From Candidatus Bathyarchaeota archaeon (lineage in GTDB: Archaea > Thermoproteota > Bathyarchaeia > 40CM-2-53-6 > JALHTG01), in assembly GCA_022865705.1 (NCBI GenBank), contig JALHTG010000019.1:1-64000 (forward strand): a stretch of DNA of 64,000 bases. Direction: 5' to 3'. The position numbers and the translations under genes are program-made. This document shows positions 20,038-29,656 of the stretch, in pieces. The notes below the pieces were generated by a model. That model was not told the origin of the DNA and did not search any database. It was given only the letters and a program-made list of their open reading frames with translations. Within the stretch, counting starts at the first letter, position 1. Each line of letters begins with the position of its first letter.

Positions 20038-20898
20038 CTATGCTTTCTTCTTAGAAGCTCTCCTTCCGAAGTATGCGATGTTCCCGACTACGACGAATGC
20101 GGCCACAAGAATCCCAGTGAAAGTCATTACGTCTGCACTCGCTATCCCTCGTGCAGGTACCTTAACAAGTGACTCCATCTGACCTGCCTGTGCACCCGAC
20201 GTCAACGAAACTATCTGACCTGCCCTCATATATGGCAGCATCGTCGGCATCATGAGAGCTAACACGTTACACAGGTACGGTGTCTTATACGGTGTGTACC
20301 ACTGCCGCACCCATCCTTCTGACTGGTCTCCTCCTGTCGTGTAGCATATCAGTAAGTTGACGGTGGTGGCACCTTTGACCCCTTGCATCACTGGATACTG
20401 GTCAAGCGAGGCTCCTTTATAGTCGGTGGAGGTCAGCGCTCTCAGATCCTTTCCCAAAGCTGCCATTGCTGTCTCGATCCCTGCGAAGTAGCCTAGCATG
20501 ATGTAGTCGACGCCGTACTTCCTGCCGTATTTTTCAGGGTTGACTTCAGCCATAGCCTTGTCCCAAAGCAGCGGTCCCTCTTGGGTCGTTGCCACGCCAA
20601 TCACTCTCAGTCCTCCTTTTCTGAAAATGTGGTGATACACGGCAACGGCAAACGGGCCACATTCTGGTTCTCCTCCACCCGAGTATCCTTGGTCGATGAT
20701 AATTGCAGCGCCACTGGGTAGCGCTTCAATCGTGTCATACCATTTCTTCACTTCAGGTGTTACGGGTAGGGGAAGGCCCATCGGGTTAATCATGGGCAGA
20801 ATGAAGGCTATCAATAAAAGTCCGTACAAGAATTCCCTAGGCAGGTCTTCCAACTTTTCCCAGATGTTCTTTTCTTGCTTGCTCATGTCTGATTTCAC
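20038..20898 (-). CDS. Membrane protein with large alpha/beta-like domain, uncharacterised operon gene 3
   Basis: N- and C-terminal TM segments around a conserved-looking IIIDQGYSGGGEPECGPFAVAVYHHIF domain; 4-bp overlap with upstream gene. Confidence 0.72.
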   Translation of the reverse strand: MKSDMSKQEKNIWEKLEDLPREFLYGLLLIAFILPMINPMGLPLPVTPEVKKWYDTIEALPSGAAIIIDQGYSGGGEPECGPFAVAVYHHIFRKGGLRVIGVATTQEGPLLWDKAMAEVNPEKYGRKYGVDYIMLGYFAGIETAMAALGKDLRALTSTDYKGASLDQYPVMQGVKGATTVNLLICYTTGGDQSEGWVRQWYTPYKTPYLCNVLALMMPTMLPYMRAGQIVSLTSGAQAGQMESLVKVPARGIASADVMTFTGILVAAFVVVGNIAYFGRRASKKKA

Positions 20899-21551
20899 CT
20901 TTCAGCCTCAGTTAGTCGGCCAAGGAATCCAGTTTCCCTGCCGATCATCGTTCGTATTCCGAGAGCTATGGCTCCAAGGGCTGCTCCCATCATGATTCCT
21001 CGCTGCGCTGAAGTTGTCGGAACCGAGCTAAGCCAGTTCTCCATGGTTACGAGGATCGGGACGTTCACTGCAAGCGCTGGAGCGTTCTTCAACAGAACTA
21101 TCAGTCCCACGATCATAAGAACTGCTGCCTCCGAGTTGCGCGCTCTAAGAGCTCGATAACAACCAGAAGCAATGTAGAACCCCGTGGAAGAGTAGATTGT
21201 TGCGCTGAGTGCGAAGAGGGTTGAGTTGTATAGCCATTGATACTCAGGCCCGGTATACTTCAAGGAAACGCCGACAACAGCGAACAATATGAGCATGACG
21301 AGTAAACAAATGCTGTATGGCCACTGTCCAGGAGTGCGTCGGGAGATGTGTCTTGTGTGAACGTAGAACAAATTGACTGCGCCATAGCCTAGTGCGAACG
21401 CTGAGAGTATGACGCCCCAGTTCTGTAGGTCTGTGACCACTGGGCTCGTTCCTGGGATCTTCAAGAAATAGTCCGCCATCACAATCACAGCAACGCTGCT
21501 TAGCAGTAGGATCGGTAATTGCCTTCTAACGAGTAGAGACAATATTCTCAC
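20895..21551 (-). CDS. Multi-TM membrane protein, uncharacterised operon gene 2
   Basis: Several TM helices; junctions with neighbours overlap or abut. Confidence 0.7.
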   Translation of the reverse strand: MRILSLLVRRQLPILLLSSVAVIVMADYFLKIPGTSPVVTDLQNWGVILSAFALGYGAVNLFYVHTRHISRRTPGQWPYSICLLVMLILFAVVGVSLKYTGPEYQWLYNSTLFALSATIYSSTGFYIASGCYRALRARNSEAAVLMIVGLIVLLKNAPALAVNVPILVTMENWLSSVPTTSAQRGIMMGAALGAIALGIRTMIGRETGFLGRLTEAER

Positions 21552-22340
21552 CTACATTTTCAGGAGATCGACGATAATGGAAGTGCCAGCCGCAGTAGCG
21601 ACGATACCGAGGATCGTCAGTATCAATGCTAGGGCTTTGCCGAGATCTTGGCCTCGTATGCTGCCGACTTGCGTGGGATCCTTCGATAGATAGGCGCCTG
21701 CAGCATAGATCTCCTCGGCTATCAGCAGATAGTCGCATACGACGGCGAAGAACGGGATCTGGTATCCTCTAGCTGTACCGGCCAACTGGATAGAGCCGAC
21801 TCTAAAGAATGTCTCCGCGAATAACTGTGACTCTGCGTAGAAAGGTCCGATCATTATGTTTGCCGCTGGGCGTTCTCTCTCGGCGTAACCTTGCACAGCG
21901 GATGAGTAGGCGAACTGGTCACCTGACATGTATCTAACTTGGATCTCAGCGTTGAACGCATCAGCCTTGCCCTCCTTTATGTACGCTGCTCTCATCACTT
22001 CGGTTGCGATTGGCATCATTTCTGCCAAGAACACCGTGTAGACGACCCTGACGCCATACTTGGCACACAACTCGGAAACATGTCCGAGAACAGCCATAGC
22101 TGCGATGAGTTGAGGTAGCACCGGGTCAGTCAACGAACCTCCACCGCCCGTTGTGAAATGCACCGATTTGTTGGTTTCAGCAGCCCTGCCAACCATCTCC
22201 GGCAGCGCGTCAAGCCCTGGAAGCTTTCGAAAAGAAGGAAGTTTCTTCTTTGCCATCATCATGCTGACAAGAGCGAAAATCCATATAGCGATCAACGTTC
22301 CTAGTGCGAAAATTCTTCCTGTTGCTAACAATGATGTCAC
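21552..22340 (-). CDS. Membrane protein with large alpha/beta-like domain, uncharacterised operon gene 1 (DUF6754-like by recollection only)
   Basis: N-terminal TM, VHFTTGGGGSLTDPVLPQLIAAMAVLGHVSELCAKYG domain, C-terminal TM. Confidence 0.7.
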   Translation of the reverse strand: MTSLLATGRIFALGTLIAIWIFALVSMMMAKKKLPSFRKLPGLDALPEMVGRAAETNKSVHFTTGGGGSLTDPVLPQLIAAMAVLGHVSELCAKYGVRVVYTVFLAEMMPIATEVMRAAYIKEGKADAFNAEIQVRYMSGDQFAYSSAVQGYAERERPAANIMIGPFYAESQLFAETFFRVGSIQLAGTARGYQIPFFAVVCDYLLIAEEIYAAGAYLSKDPTQVGSIRGQDLGKALALILTILGIVATAAGTSIIVDLLKM

Positions 22341-22570
22341 CTATTTTTTTCTAAGACGAGTAGTGCTGGGTTCTTTTATAACACTTTCTAGCCACCCAGA
22401 CCTCTCTGGCTGAGGAAATCATCGCTTTTATTAACCAACAAAGGCGCTCGCAGTACCCATGTGCCTAGATCTACCCCGCCTTGCCAGCTCCTCTGAAATG
22501 CATCTCACTTTCATGAGGAAGACCAAGAAAGGCCTCATGTCACCGAACATCTCCCTTTGCCTCGCGGCCC

Positions 22571-22966
22571 TTAACTCTTGCCGCTTGTATCAGGTCGGTG
22601 AAACGCCCTTGCAAAGAGACCTCCCAAGAATCCCCCTATCATGAAACCAAAGAAATAGATCACCATTCCCCAGAGGGCTTCGTTCAGTTCGAAGACTATG
22701 AGGCGAAAAACCATGTTCGTCATCCAAGTTCCAAGCCCAACTCGTATCCCAACATGAATCTGTCTTGTCCGCATTTTGCGGGTCAGACCAAAAGCGCTCA
22801 GGAAAGCAGCCTCCAGATAGACTAGTGCGGAGAGAAGTGTCAGGTTCAACGCCGTCTCCCCCGGGAAGTAGAGCGAAGCGAGGAAATCCCAAAACCACGC
22901 AATTCCGCAAGCGAAGGCTGCCGCGCCCACGTACTTCTCCAACCTTGGTGAAAGCTTCTCCTTCAT
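22571..22966 (-). CDS. Small multi-TM membrane protein
   Basis: MKEKLSPRLEKYVGAAAFACGIAWFWDFLASLYF... four hydrophobic segments; longer ORF start at 23158 looks non-coding. Confidence 0.55.
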   Translation of the reverse strand: MKEKLSPRLEKYVGAAAFACGIAWFWDFLASLYFPGETALNLTLLSALVYLEAAFLSAFGLTRKMRTRQIHVGIRVGLGTWMTNMVFRLIVFELNEALWGMVIYFFGFMIGGFLGGLFARAFHRPDTSGKS

Positions 22967-23177
22967 GCCGCCTCTCTCCTCACACATCTCTGATGATTTC
23001 ATCGAGTGCAATGCAGACTTGTACAATAAATGTCTAAGACTACTACGAAGGTTTCTCCAATGATGAACAGGACAATACGGGGATCCCCTACAGCCATTTT
23101 CATCGGTCCACTTAAAGAGGTTCAACAGAATATGTTGAAACAAGTTGGAGAACAGCACTCCAGTTGATGATGAGAAG

Positions 23178-23471
23178 ATGACAACGATCTCTGAGTCTCA
23201 GGAGTTGATGAAACGAACATATCTCCAGAGAGACAAGAAGAAGGGAACATATGCCACTTTACTACGGATGACCTCTGAAGTAGGAGAAATGCTTGATGCC
23301 GTTCTAAGGAACGATCTGCCCCAAATTCATGCTGAAGCTGCGGATGTTCTCGCCTGGCTATGTAGCGCCTGCAATCTCCTTAGTGTAGATCTTGAGAAGG
23401 CTTTCCTTAACAAATACGGGAATGGTTGCCCCAGATGCTGCCAAGTTCCTTGCGCATGCAAGGGTCCATGA
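23178..23471 (+). CDS. MazG-like nucleotide pyrophosphohydrolase
   Basis: ATLLRMTSEVGEMLDAVLRNDLPQIHAEAADVLAWLCSACNLLSVDLEKAFLNKY. Confidence 0.82.
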   Translation: MTTISESQELMKRTYLQRDKKKGTYATLLRMTSEVGEMLDAVLRNDLPQIHAEAADVLAWLCSACNLLSVDLEKAFLNKYGNGCPRCCQVPCACKGP

Positions 23472-23576
23472 CTCCGACTAACTGTTCCAATGGCAGCTTT
23501 CCCTCATCTCGTGATTGCGGTATCTCAACAAATGCTCGCACGTAACGTCAAACCTTGAGAATTTCCGGATCCCAAC

Positions 23577-23846
23577 CTACCTCATAAGACTCTGCTGTCC
23601 GAACTTGGTTAACGCCCAAAAATAGCCTCTCTTCGTGCCTGACCGAGTAACTATTCGTTCTTTCATCAGAAGACGAAGATGGTGGGCAGCGCATGCATAG
23701 CTAATTCGAGACTTCTCTGAGATCTCAGTAATCGTTCCCGCACCACGTTCCATAGAGGAAAGCACCTTGGTCCTAGAGGCCAGGCCTGCCCTCACGTTCT
23801 TCATCGTGGTGAGATACGCCCTAGGATTGTACACGTTCCTTGACAT
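23577..23846 (-). CDS. ArsR-family winged-helix transcriptional regulator
   Basis: GTITEISEKSRISYACAAHHLRLLMKERIVTRSGTKRGYFWALTKFG. Confidence 0.75.
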   Translation of the reverse strand: MSRNVYNPRAYLTTMKNVRAGLASRTKVLSSMERGAGTITEISEKSRISYACAAHHLRLLMKERIVTRSGTKRGYFWALTKFGQQSLMR

Positions 23847-23855
23847 ATCACATCA

Positions 23856-26800
23856 CTACATGAATTCTCCTAGTGCCTTTTGCTTCGTCTTATCCTCCCC
23901 CATGAACAGGGAATCTATCTCATTCTCCAAGAGCATGAGCCGTTGCTCATGATACTTTCCAAGATCATACCGTTTTACAAGGTCGCGCGCAACTTCGATG
24001 TACTTCTCTATGCTTCCTCTATGGACTGTGAGCGCCAACTTCCCTCCGCATCGGGAGCAAACTCCCTTCAACGGGATGCGTCTGAATTTGAAATTGCATT
24101 TCATGCATCTCACCTTCTGCGTAGAAAACGCCTTTAGATTGCCTGTGACGTCGCGCATCAGGTGGGTTGAGAGGACACGACTAGCTACGTCTCTCGCTTT
24201 CACTGCAACAATGGATTCTGCGAGCTGTAGTTGCTCTTGGACCTTTTCCACCATTGTTCCTAGCTTCTTGTAGAGACTCTCCTGGTTTCCAATGTTCAGA
24301 TCGCTCACGAAATGTGTGAATCCAAATCCTCCAAGTGCGCTCCCGCTTGCTGAATCGCCGTTCTCGAGTCTATGTGAAACTGTTTCAATGATTTCTTGTA
24401 CGATTTTTGGATCGGCTTCGCGCAATGTTTGCTCAAAGAACTCCAAGGGAAGAGATTCGACTACCTCCACGTTGAATGCTTGCCTAGCAACCTCAGCAGG
24501 GTTCAGCGTCACCGTCAGTAGGAGTGGTGCATCCATCAATCCTCCTATCCTGCCTGGCAGATAGGATCTCGAGAAGTTCAGCAGAACATCTAGGGCAAGC
24601 ATAACTGCATCTTCGTCACCGTCGCAGTCTCTTCTCTTGGCAGCATGCCACAGAGGGTTAGCGAAGCAAACACTCGCCTTAGTGAAGCCCACAACCCTAC
24701 CTGCGACTCCAACGGAAGTGTGAGGCGACATGCCGAGTATGAGATGCCCCACCAGGTCTTTCGTGGTCTTGACGCCATAGTAAGGCGGCAGGCCATACAC
24801 CTTCTGAAGCAATTCATCAGTGAATCTTGCCACATTCACCAAATAATCAGCGCAGCTTTCTGGGATCACAACATCCTGCAGCTGCAGTTCACACAACTGG
24901 CCTTCATCCACCAGCTTTCTCTGCTTGTAGTCTACAAGATAACCCAATTCCCGAAGTTTCTCGACTCCAACCCCCACTTCTTTACCATTGAAGTGCGTAA
25001 GGGGGGCATCTGTAGCGTCAAATCTGACAGTTCCATCCTTGAATGTTGAGAGACCGAATTCCGCCCTCAAGATCCCCTTCTCTATCAGTTCCGGTGTCCT
25101 TGAATCACTTGTAAGTCCCTTGACACCCTTCACAAGATCAGGGATTCGACCAATCCCCAATGATTTGCACGCCGATTGTAACTCCATCCCGACATCAATT
25201 GATCGTGTATCATATGGTGCTGCATCAATTTTGCATGAAGGACACTTCTGGGTGGAAAGGGGCTTGGCGCATTTTGGACAAACATACTCGATGATGGTTG
25301 GGCACCCGCACTTCCTGCATAGAGCTTGGTGGGTTACAGTTTTGCAAGAGGGACATCTGCGCTTCACAACTTCAACAGTAATCCGATTGCTGGTCTTCGC
25401 TGCTTCAGCTATGTTGCGGCGAGATCCTCCGTGGATACCGATAGGGAACAAACAGTGAACCGGAGGACTCATCTCTCTTCTTTTTGCTTTTTCCGGTCGT
25501 CCCATTCTTGCACCAATGTATGATCCAACCTTCTTGTACACTGTCAAACCTGATATTCTAGAAATGTTTTCCAAGACGGAGAGTTGAGGATCGAGGGAAA
25601 CATTCAGATCGTCAATACCAAGGCATTTCGCGAGAACTAGGCCGTGTGATTCTGAAATCCCTATTGACCCATCCTTAACGACGTGCGGGACACACAACCT
25701 CTCAAGTATTGATTTCAGCTTTGAATCATAAGACAAGACCGCCGCTGACTTGTTAGTCCCCAGGCCTTTTTTGAGGCATGAAAGAGTGTTTCTAACATAG
25801 TTGAGATCCTCAAAATTAAGACCCTCCCAGAAATACGTCCAACGGGGGTGCAAGGGAATCTTGAAAACTTCTGAAATAGAAAGAGCTTCGTGCTCTGATG
25901 GGATTTCAACCAGCGGGGAGTCAAGCATCTTGCGTACCTGTTCGTACGACAGGCCCGCTTGGGCAAGCGCCGAGTCCCTATCGACTCGATCCAACTCTCT
26001 CTCAAGAAGCTTCGCCCACCATTCCTCAACGAAGCCCGACGGGAGTAGTGGTCGGTTGTTTTCTAAAAACTCACCAAAAGCCACGAGCAGGTCGCCCAGA
26101 AACAATATGGATTGGACGGAGCTTTGAAGCTCTGCGGCTTGCTGTACATTCTCCACGCGAACGACAGACCCATCTTTCAACTTCACTACTGGAGGTTCGA
26201 TTGATTCGACGGGGGCCATCACGCCGGCCTTGCCGGGTTTCTCCACTCGAAGCTGCGTTCCTGTAGCGATGAAATCCCTCAGAATCTTCATGGTGGCAGG
26301 ATGGATTCCAAGTGCTGCAAGCCCGGTATTCCTAGATCGGCCATAGCGGAGCCTGAACCCTCCTGGGGTGTTTGGGAAGCAGAAGATTGGGCGTCCCGCA
26401 ATGACGTCGTCCATGAACGCTAGATCACGTGTTTCATCGTCCTCAACAGGCACGGTGCGAATAGTCTTGAGCCAATCCCATCCGCTTATTCCTATCTTCT
26501 CGACAATCTTGATGACCTTCTGACTTCGGCCGATTAGCCCATCATTGACGACTCTTAACGCTCCTCCCCTGACTCTGTTGGTTTCTATCCGAGGCAAGTT
26601 CCTAAATGAGACAACCTCAACAGGATCCGTTTCGACTCCTGTCGCCTCCACTGGCAGACGCATGATTGTATTAGTAAGTTCTTGATCTGAGAGCTTGAAT
26701 TGGAAACGGGTTAGCTCTCGTTCATGCACTCTGACTTCCTCAAGGAACCTTCTTGCCTCCTCTTCTGTTGCCTTGTAACGATCGAGGCCCATGAGCCTTC

Positions 26801-27287
26801 GTACGTAGTCTGAGATCACCAATGTGAGGCCCATCTCGGTCCCGCCGGCTGACCGGATAGGGCCGGCAAAATACACGGCCAAGTACTTCGATCGATCGTG
26901 ATTCGTCTTTATCCTAATACCAGATATTCCTTGAATGGCGGACACCGTTCTTCCTTCATCAAGAATTGATAGTGCGGTGCGGATCGCGTTCTTTGCGGCC
27001 TCCTCCCCGCCTGATCCGAACTTCCCGAGAACTATTTCTTCCGCTATCTTGAAGGCAACTTCTTCCCTGGGCATGGTTTCTGTAAGTTCGCGAATGCGAC
27101 CAGCTACTCCCTGTGGCCCAACTGACTTCTCGACTCTTTCGGCAACATCTCTAGTGACTACGCATTCAGGTTTGGTGGAAGGGTCAATGCCCTTGGATCG
27201 GGCTTGCTCAGCTATGGAGTAGATTTCCGCAAATCTTCGCTCAATCTCACTAACGTAAGATGAAACGCCCAAGTGGGCATCAACCAC
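23856..27287 (-). CDS. polC: DNA polymerase D large subunit DP2
   Basis: 1143 aa; FCFPNTPGGFRLRYGRSRNTG, KRRDCDGDEDAVMLALDVLLNFSRSYLPGRIGGLMDAPLL, zinc fingers. Confidence 0.96.
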   Translation of the reverse strand: MVDAHLGVSSYVSEIERRFAEIYSIAEQARSKGIDPSTKPECVVTRDVAERVEKSVGPQGVAGRIRELTETMPREEVAFKIAEEIVLGKFGSGGEEAAKNAIRTALSILDEGRTVSAIQGISGIRIKTNHDRSKYLAVYFAGPIRSAGGTEMGLTLVISDYVRRLMGLDRYKATEEEARRFLEEVRVHERELTRFQFKLSDQELTNTIMRLPVEATGVETDPVEVVSFRNLPRIETNRVRGGALRVVNDGLIGRSQKVIKIVEKIGISGWDWLKTIRTVPVEDDETRDLAFMDDVIAGRPIFCFPNTPGGFRLRYGRSRNTGLAALGIHPATMKILRDFIATGTQLRVEKPGKAGVMAPVESIEPPVVKLKDGSVVRVENVQQAAELQSSVQSILFLGDLLVAFGEFLENNRPLLPSGFVEEWWAKLLERELDRVDRDSALAQAGLSYEQVRKMLDSPLVEIPSEHEALSISEVFKIPLHPRWTYFWEGLNFEDLNYVRNTLSCLKKGLGTNKSAAVLSYDSKLKSILERLCVPHVVKDGSIGISESHGLVLAKCLGIDDLNVSLDPQLSVLENISRISGLTVYKKVGSYIGARMGRPEKAKRREMSPPVHCLFPIGIHGGSRRNIAEAAKTSNRITVEVVKRRCPSCKTVTHQALCRKCGCPTIIEYVCPKCAKPLSTQKCPSCKIDAAPYDTRSIDVGMELQSACKSLGIGRIPDLVKGVKGLTSDSRTPELIEKGILRAEFGLSTFKDGTVRFDATDAPLTHFNGKEVGVGVEKLRELGYLVDYKQRKLVDEGQLCELQLQDVVIPESCADYLVNVARFTDELLQKVYGLPPYYGVKTTKDLVGHLILGMSPHTSVGVAGRVVGFTKASVCFANPLWHAAKRRDCDGDEDAVMLALDVLLNFSRSYLPGRIGGLMDAPLLLTVTLNPAEVARQAFNVEVVESLPLEFFEQTLREADPKIVQEIIETVSHRLENGDSASGSALGGFGFTHFVSDLNIGNQESLYKKLGTMVEKVQEQLQLAESIVAVKARDVASRVLSTHLMRDVTGNLKAFSTQKVRCMKCNFKFRRIPLKGVCSRCGGKLALTVHRGSIEKYIEVARDLVKRYDLGKYHEQRLMLLENEIDSLFMGEDKTKQKALGEFM

Positions 27288-27343
27288 AGTCTCTATCTGG
27301 AGGTATTAGTCGGCGACGCAGTTATAATCCTGATCGAAGACGC

Positions 27344-27793
27344 CTACTGTCTCGCCTCATCAACCTTAGAGGCTTCGTCCGCATCGAGCTCGAATTCTTC
27401 AGACGGGAGTTCTGAGGTCTCTGACGTTTCGGTTTGTTGCTCAGAGGATGATTCCACTTCCGCATGTTTTTCCTCATCTTTGATCTGAGTTTCAGACAGT
27501 ACCGGACCTTCGGGGGGGCTTTCTGTGTGAGCCTGCTTCAGGGCGGGGGTTTGGGTTGCCCCGTAGAACCTGTCAGTGAATCTGCAGTAGACATCAACCA
27601 TTTGATCTGCGGGGGATGTCTCGACTTCCTGTTTCAGTCCACATGCGGCGCATTGAACTGTTGCGTGACCCTTGCCTCTACTCATGATTACTCTGATCGC
27701 TTCCTCTCCGCAACTCGGACATGAGAAGACCGTAGGCAGCTTCTTCTTGACTACCTTTACTATGCGTCGTCTTCGTCGTCCCAAGTATCTCAC
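27344..27793 (-). CDS. Elf1-like transcription elongation factor (zinc ribbon) with acidic C-terminal tail
   Basis: GRRRRRIVKVVKKKLPTVFSCPSCGEEAIRVIMSRGKGHATVQCAACGL. Confidence 0.82.
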   Translation of the reverse strand: MRYLGRRRRRIVKVVKKKLPTVFSCPSCGEEAIRVIMSRGKGHATVQCAACGLKQEVETSPADQMVDVYCRFTDRFYGATQTPALKQAHTESPPEGPVLSETQIKDEEKHAEVESSSEQQTETSETSELPSEEFELDADEASKVDEARQ

Positions 27794-27931
27794 CCTAGAT
27801 GGTTACCTCGTGTCTTTGCCGTTGTATTTCAACCTTCTATGAAGCATACTGTTCCGGAGCAGAAGATCATTCAGCACGAACTTCATGTTGACTCCTTGAA
27901 AGGTCACAACAGGATCACTGCATACATAATG

Positions 27932-28240
27932 TCACATAACTTGTTTCCAAAGGTCTGGCCATCGCTTCGAAACAGCTTCTTCAACTATTGCGGCCGTGAC
28001 CTTAGACACATTGAACTCTGGCGTGGTCTTGCGCAGAAATGTCAGTATCGCTTTCACTTTAGGCGACACAAACGATACACGCGGCTGTTCTTTGGCGATT
28101 CTTAATACGTCTTGCCAGATTTGGGTATCCGTTTTCGACTCCACTGCTGTTGGTTCTTCACGATCCGTTCTTGTTACGGGCTGTGGACCGAAGAGGCTCC
28201 TCGCCACGATACCCAGCCGTCTGTCTCTCTCATCCGACAA
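27932..28240 (-). CDS. Small protein coupled to ParA; candidate SegB/ParB-like centromere-binding partner
   Basis: 102 aa; overlaps the 3' end of parA by 11 bp; KAILTFLRKTTPEFNVSKVTAAIVEEAVSKRWPDLWKQVM. Confidence 0.6.
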   Translation of the reverse strand: MSDERDRRLGIVARSLFGPQPVTRTDREEPTAVESKTDTQIWQDVLRIAKEQPRVSFVSPKVKAILTFLRKTTPEFNVSKVTAAIVEEAVSKRWPDLWKQVM

Positions 28241-28994
28241 TCCTGAGTATTTCCTCCTTGACTAGTTTTCGATAAGCAATCGACGCCTTAGATGTCGGAG
28301 CGTACTGCGTTACAGGAGAGCCGTGGCTAGGCGCTTCTGCGACCCTGATTGCTCTCGGAATCAGATTCGTGAAGACTGCGTCCCCGAAGTTCTTTCTGAC
28401 CATGTCCTCGACTTCTGCGCTGAGCCTCGTCCGACTGTCATACTTAGTCAGAAGGAACCGAGTCTCCACGCTGTGCCCGAGTCTAGTTGTCACTAGATCA
28501 CGGAGTTGTAGCATTGTCTTGATTCCAGCCATTGCGTAGAACTCGCATTCTACTGGAACGATCAACTGGTTTGATGCAGCAAGGCCGTTTATTGTTAGGA
28601 TGCCGAGCGACGGCGGAAGGTCACAAACAACAAAGTCATAATTGCTGGCTACAGTGGTGATCTTTTGCTTGAAGATCTCTTCGCGCCGAATAGCCGATAT
28701 CAACTCGAACTCTGCTGCCGATAACGAGATGTTAGAGGGAAGCAAAGCAAGATTGTCGATGGCCGTCTGAACTATGGCATCGTCTGGTCGAGTGTCTTTA
28801 CACAGGACTTCATACATCGTTACTGGAAGCTGATACGAGTCAACCCCCAGGCCCAAGGAACACGATCCTTGAGGATCCAAGTCACAGATCAGGGTCTTTC
28901 GGCCTTCTGCGGCCAGACTCGCGCCTATGTTGATGGCGCTCGTCGTTTTTGCACTTCCACCCTTTTGGTTTCCAAAACAGATAATGGATACCAT
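28230..28994 (-). CDS. ParA/SegA-family chromosome partition ATPase
   Basis: FGNQKGGSAKTTSAINIGASLAAEGRKTLICDLDPQGS deviant Walker A; DFVVCDLPPSLGILTINGL. Confidence 0.92.
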   Translation of the reverse strand: MVSIICFGNQKGGSAKTTSAINIGASLAAEGRKTLICDLDPQGSCSLGLGVDSYQLPVTMYEVLCKDTRPDDAIVQTAIDNLALLPSNISLSAAEFELISAIRREEIFKQKITTVASNYDFVVCDLPPSLGILTINGLAASNQLIVPVECEFYAMAGIKTMLQLRDLVTTRLGHSVETRFLLTKYDSRTRLSAEVEDMVRKNFGDAVFTNLIPRAIRVAEAPSHGSPVTQYAPTSKASIAYRKLVKEEILRIVG

Positions 28995-29002
28995 GGTAGA
29001 TC

Positions 29003-29073
29003 GTATACGGTATATGTGTCTCACATATATCTTATACGGTATATCGTGTCTGGCTAATGTCACCTACGGTATG
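29003..29073. repeat. Three TATACGGTATAT-type repeats upstream of parA (candidate operator/centromere)
   Basis: GTATACGGTATATGTGTC (29003), TTATACGGTATATCGTGTC (29032), CTACGGTATG (29064); ATATGTG-TCT-CACATAT inverted repeat at 29012-29028. Confidence 0.7.
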
Positions 29074-29646
29074 CCTTATGAAATGAGGAACCGGACTCTC
29101 CAGAACACCTACGATTTCAGTGGCTTTATGTTCAGCGGATACGGTTGTGTATCCACTGGAGGGTGCCTCGTGTCTGAGACTTTGGATGGTGCAAAACAGG
29201 TTCTAACCGCCACGTTTCGGGACCCAATCACCCAGACGTTACTCATTCATTCGAGTTTAACCCGAACGCAGTTTGAAACAGTCCTAATTTCCATGCTGGG
29301 ACAGGAACTATCCGGCAGACCGGTCTTGTCACATGAGAGGCTTGTATTGCGTCTCACAAAGCCAAAATTGACTCGGGGATCCTTCAACAGAACCTTGTCT
29401 CAGGCTAGAAGGAACATCGTGGGGTCTATCTACACCATACTCCTGCTAGGATACGTAGGTCTATTTGACAGTCCTGAACTCGCGCCTTTTCTCGAGCTGG
29501 CCAGCAGGATGAAGGCATACATTGATCAGCGGGAAGCCTCCGAAACGATGACTCAGGAGGACCGGGGAGAAGTCATGAAGATCATCGGGGACGAGCTTGA
29601 AGAGGCAATCAACACTCTGGTGCGCGGGGCGCCAAACGAAGTGTGA
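29071..29646 (+). CDS. Hypothetical protein, divergent to parA
   Basis: ATG at 29071: MPYEMRNRTLQNTYDFSGFMFSGYG...; starts inside the third repeat. Confidence 0.6.
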   Translation: MPYEMRNRTLQNTYDFSGFMFSGYGCVSTGGCLVSETLDGAKQVLTATFRDPITQTLLIHSSLTRTQFETVLISMLGQELSGRPVLSHERLVLRLTKPKLTRGSFNRTLSQARRNIVGSIYTILLLGYVGLFDSPELAPFLELASRMKAYIDQREASETMTQEDRGEVMKIIGDELEEAINTLVRGAPNEV

Positions 29647-29656
29647 CGTCACAGCA

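Noticed and set aside
23163-23215. Possible C/D box sRNA (TGATGA...CTGA...TGATGA)
   Set aside because: No final D box at proper spacing and the sequence is explained by the MazG-like start region
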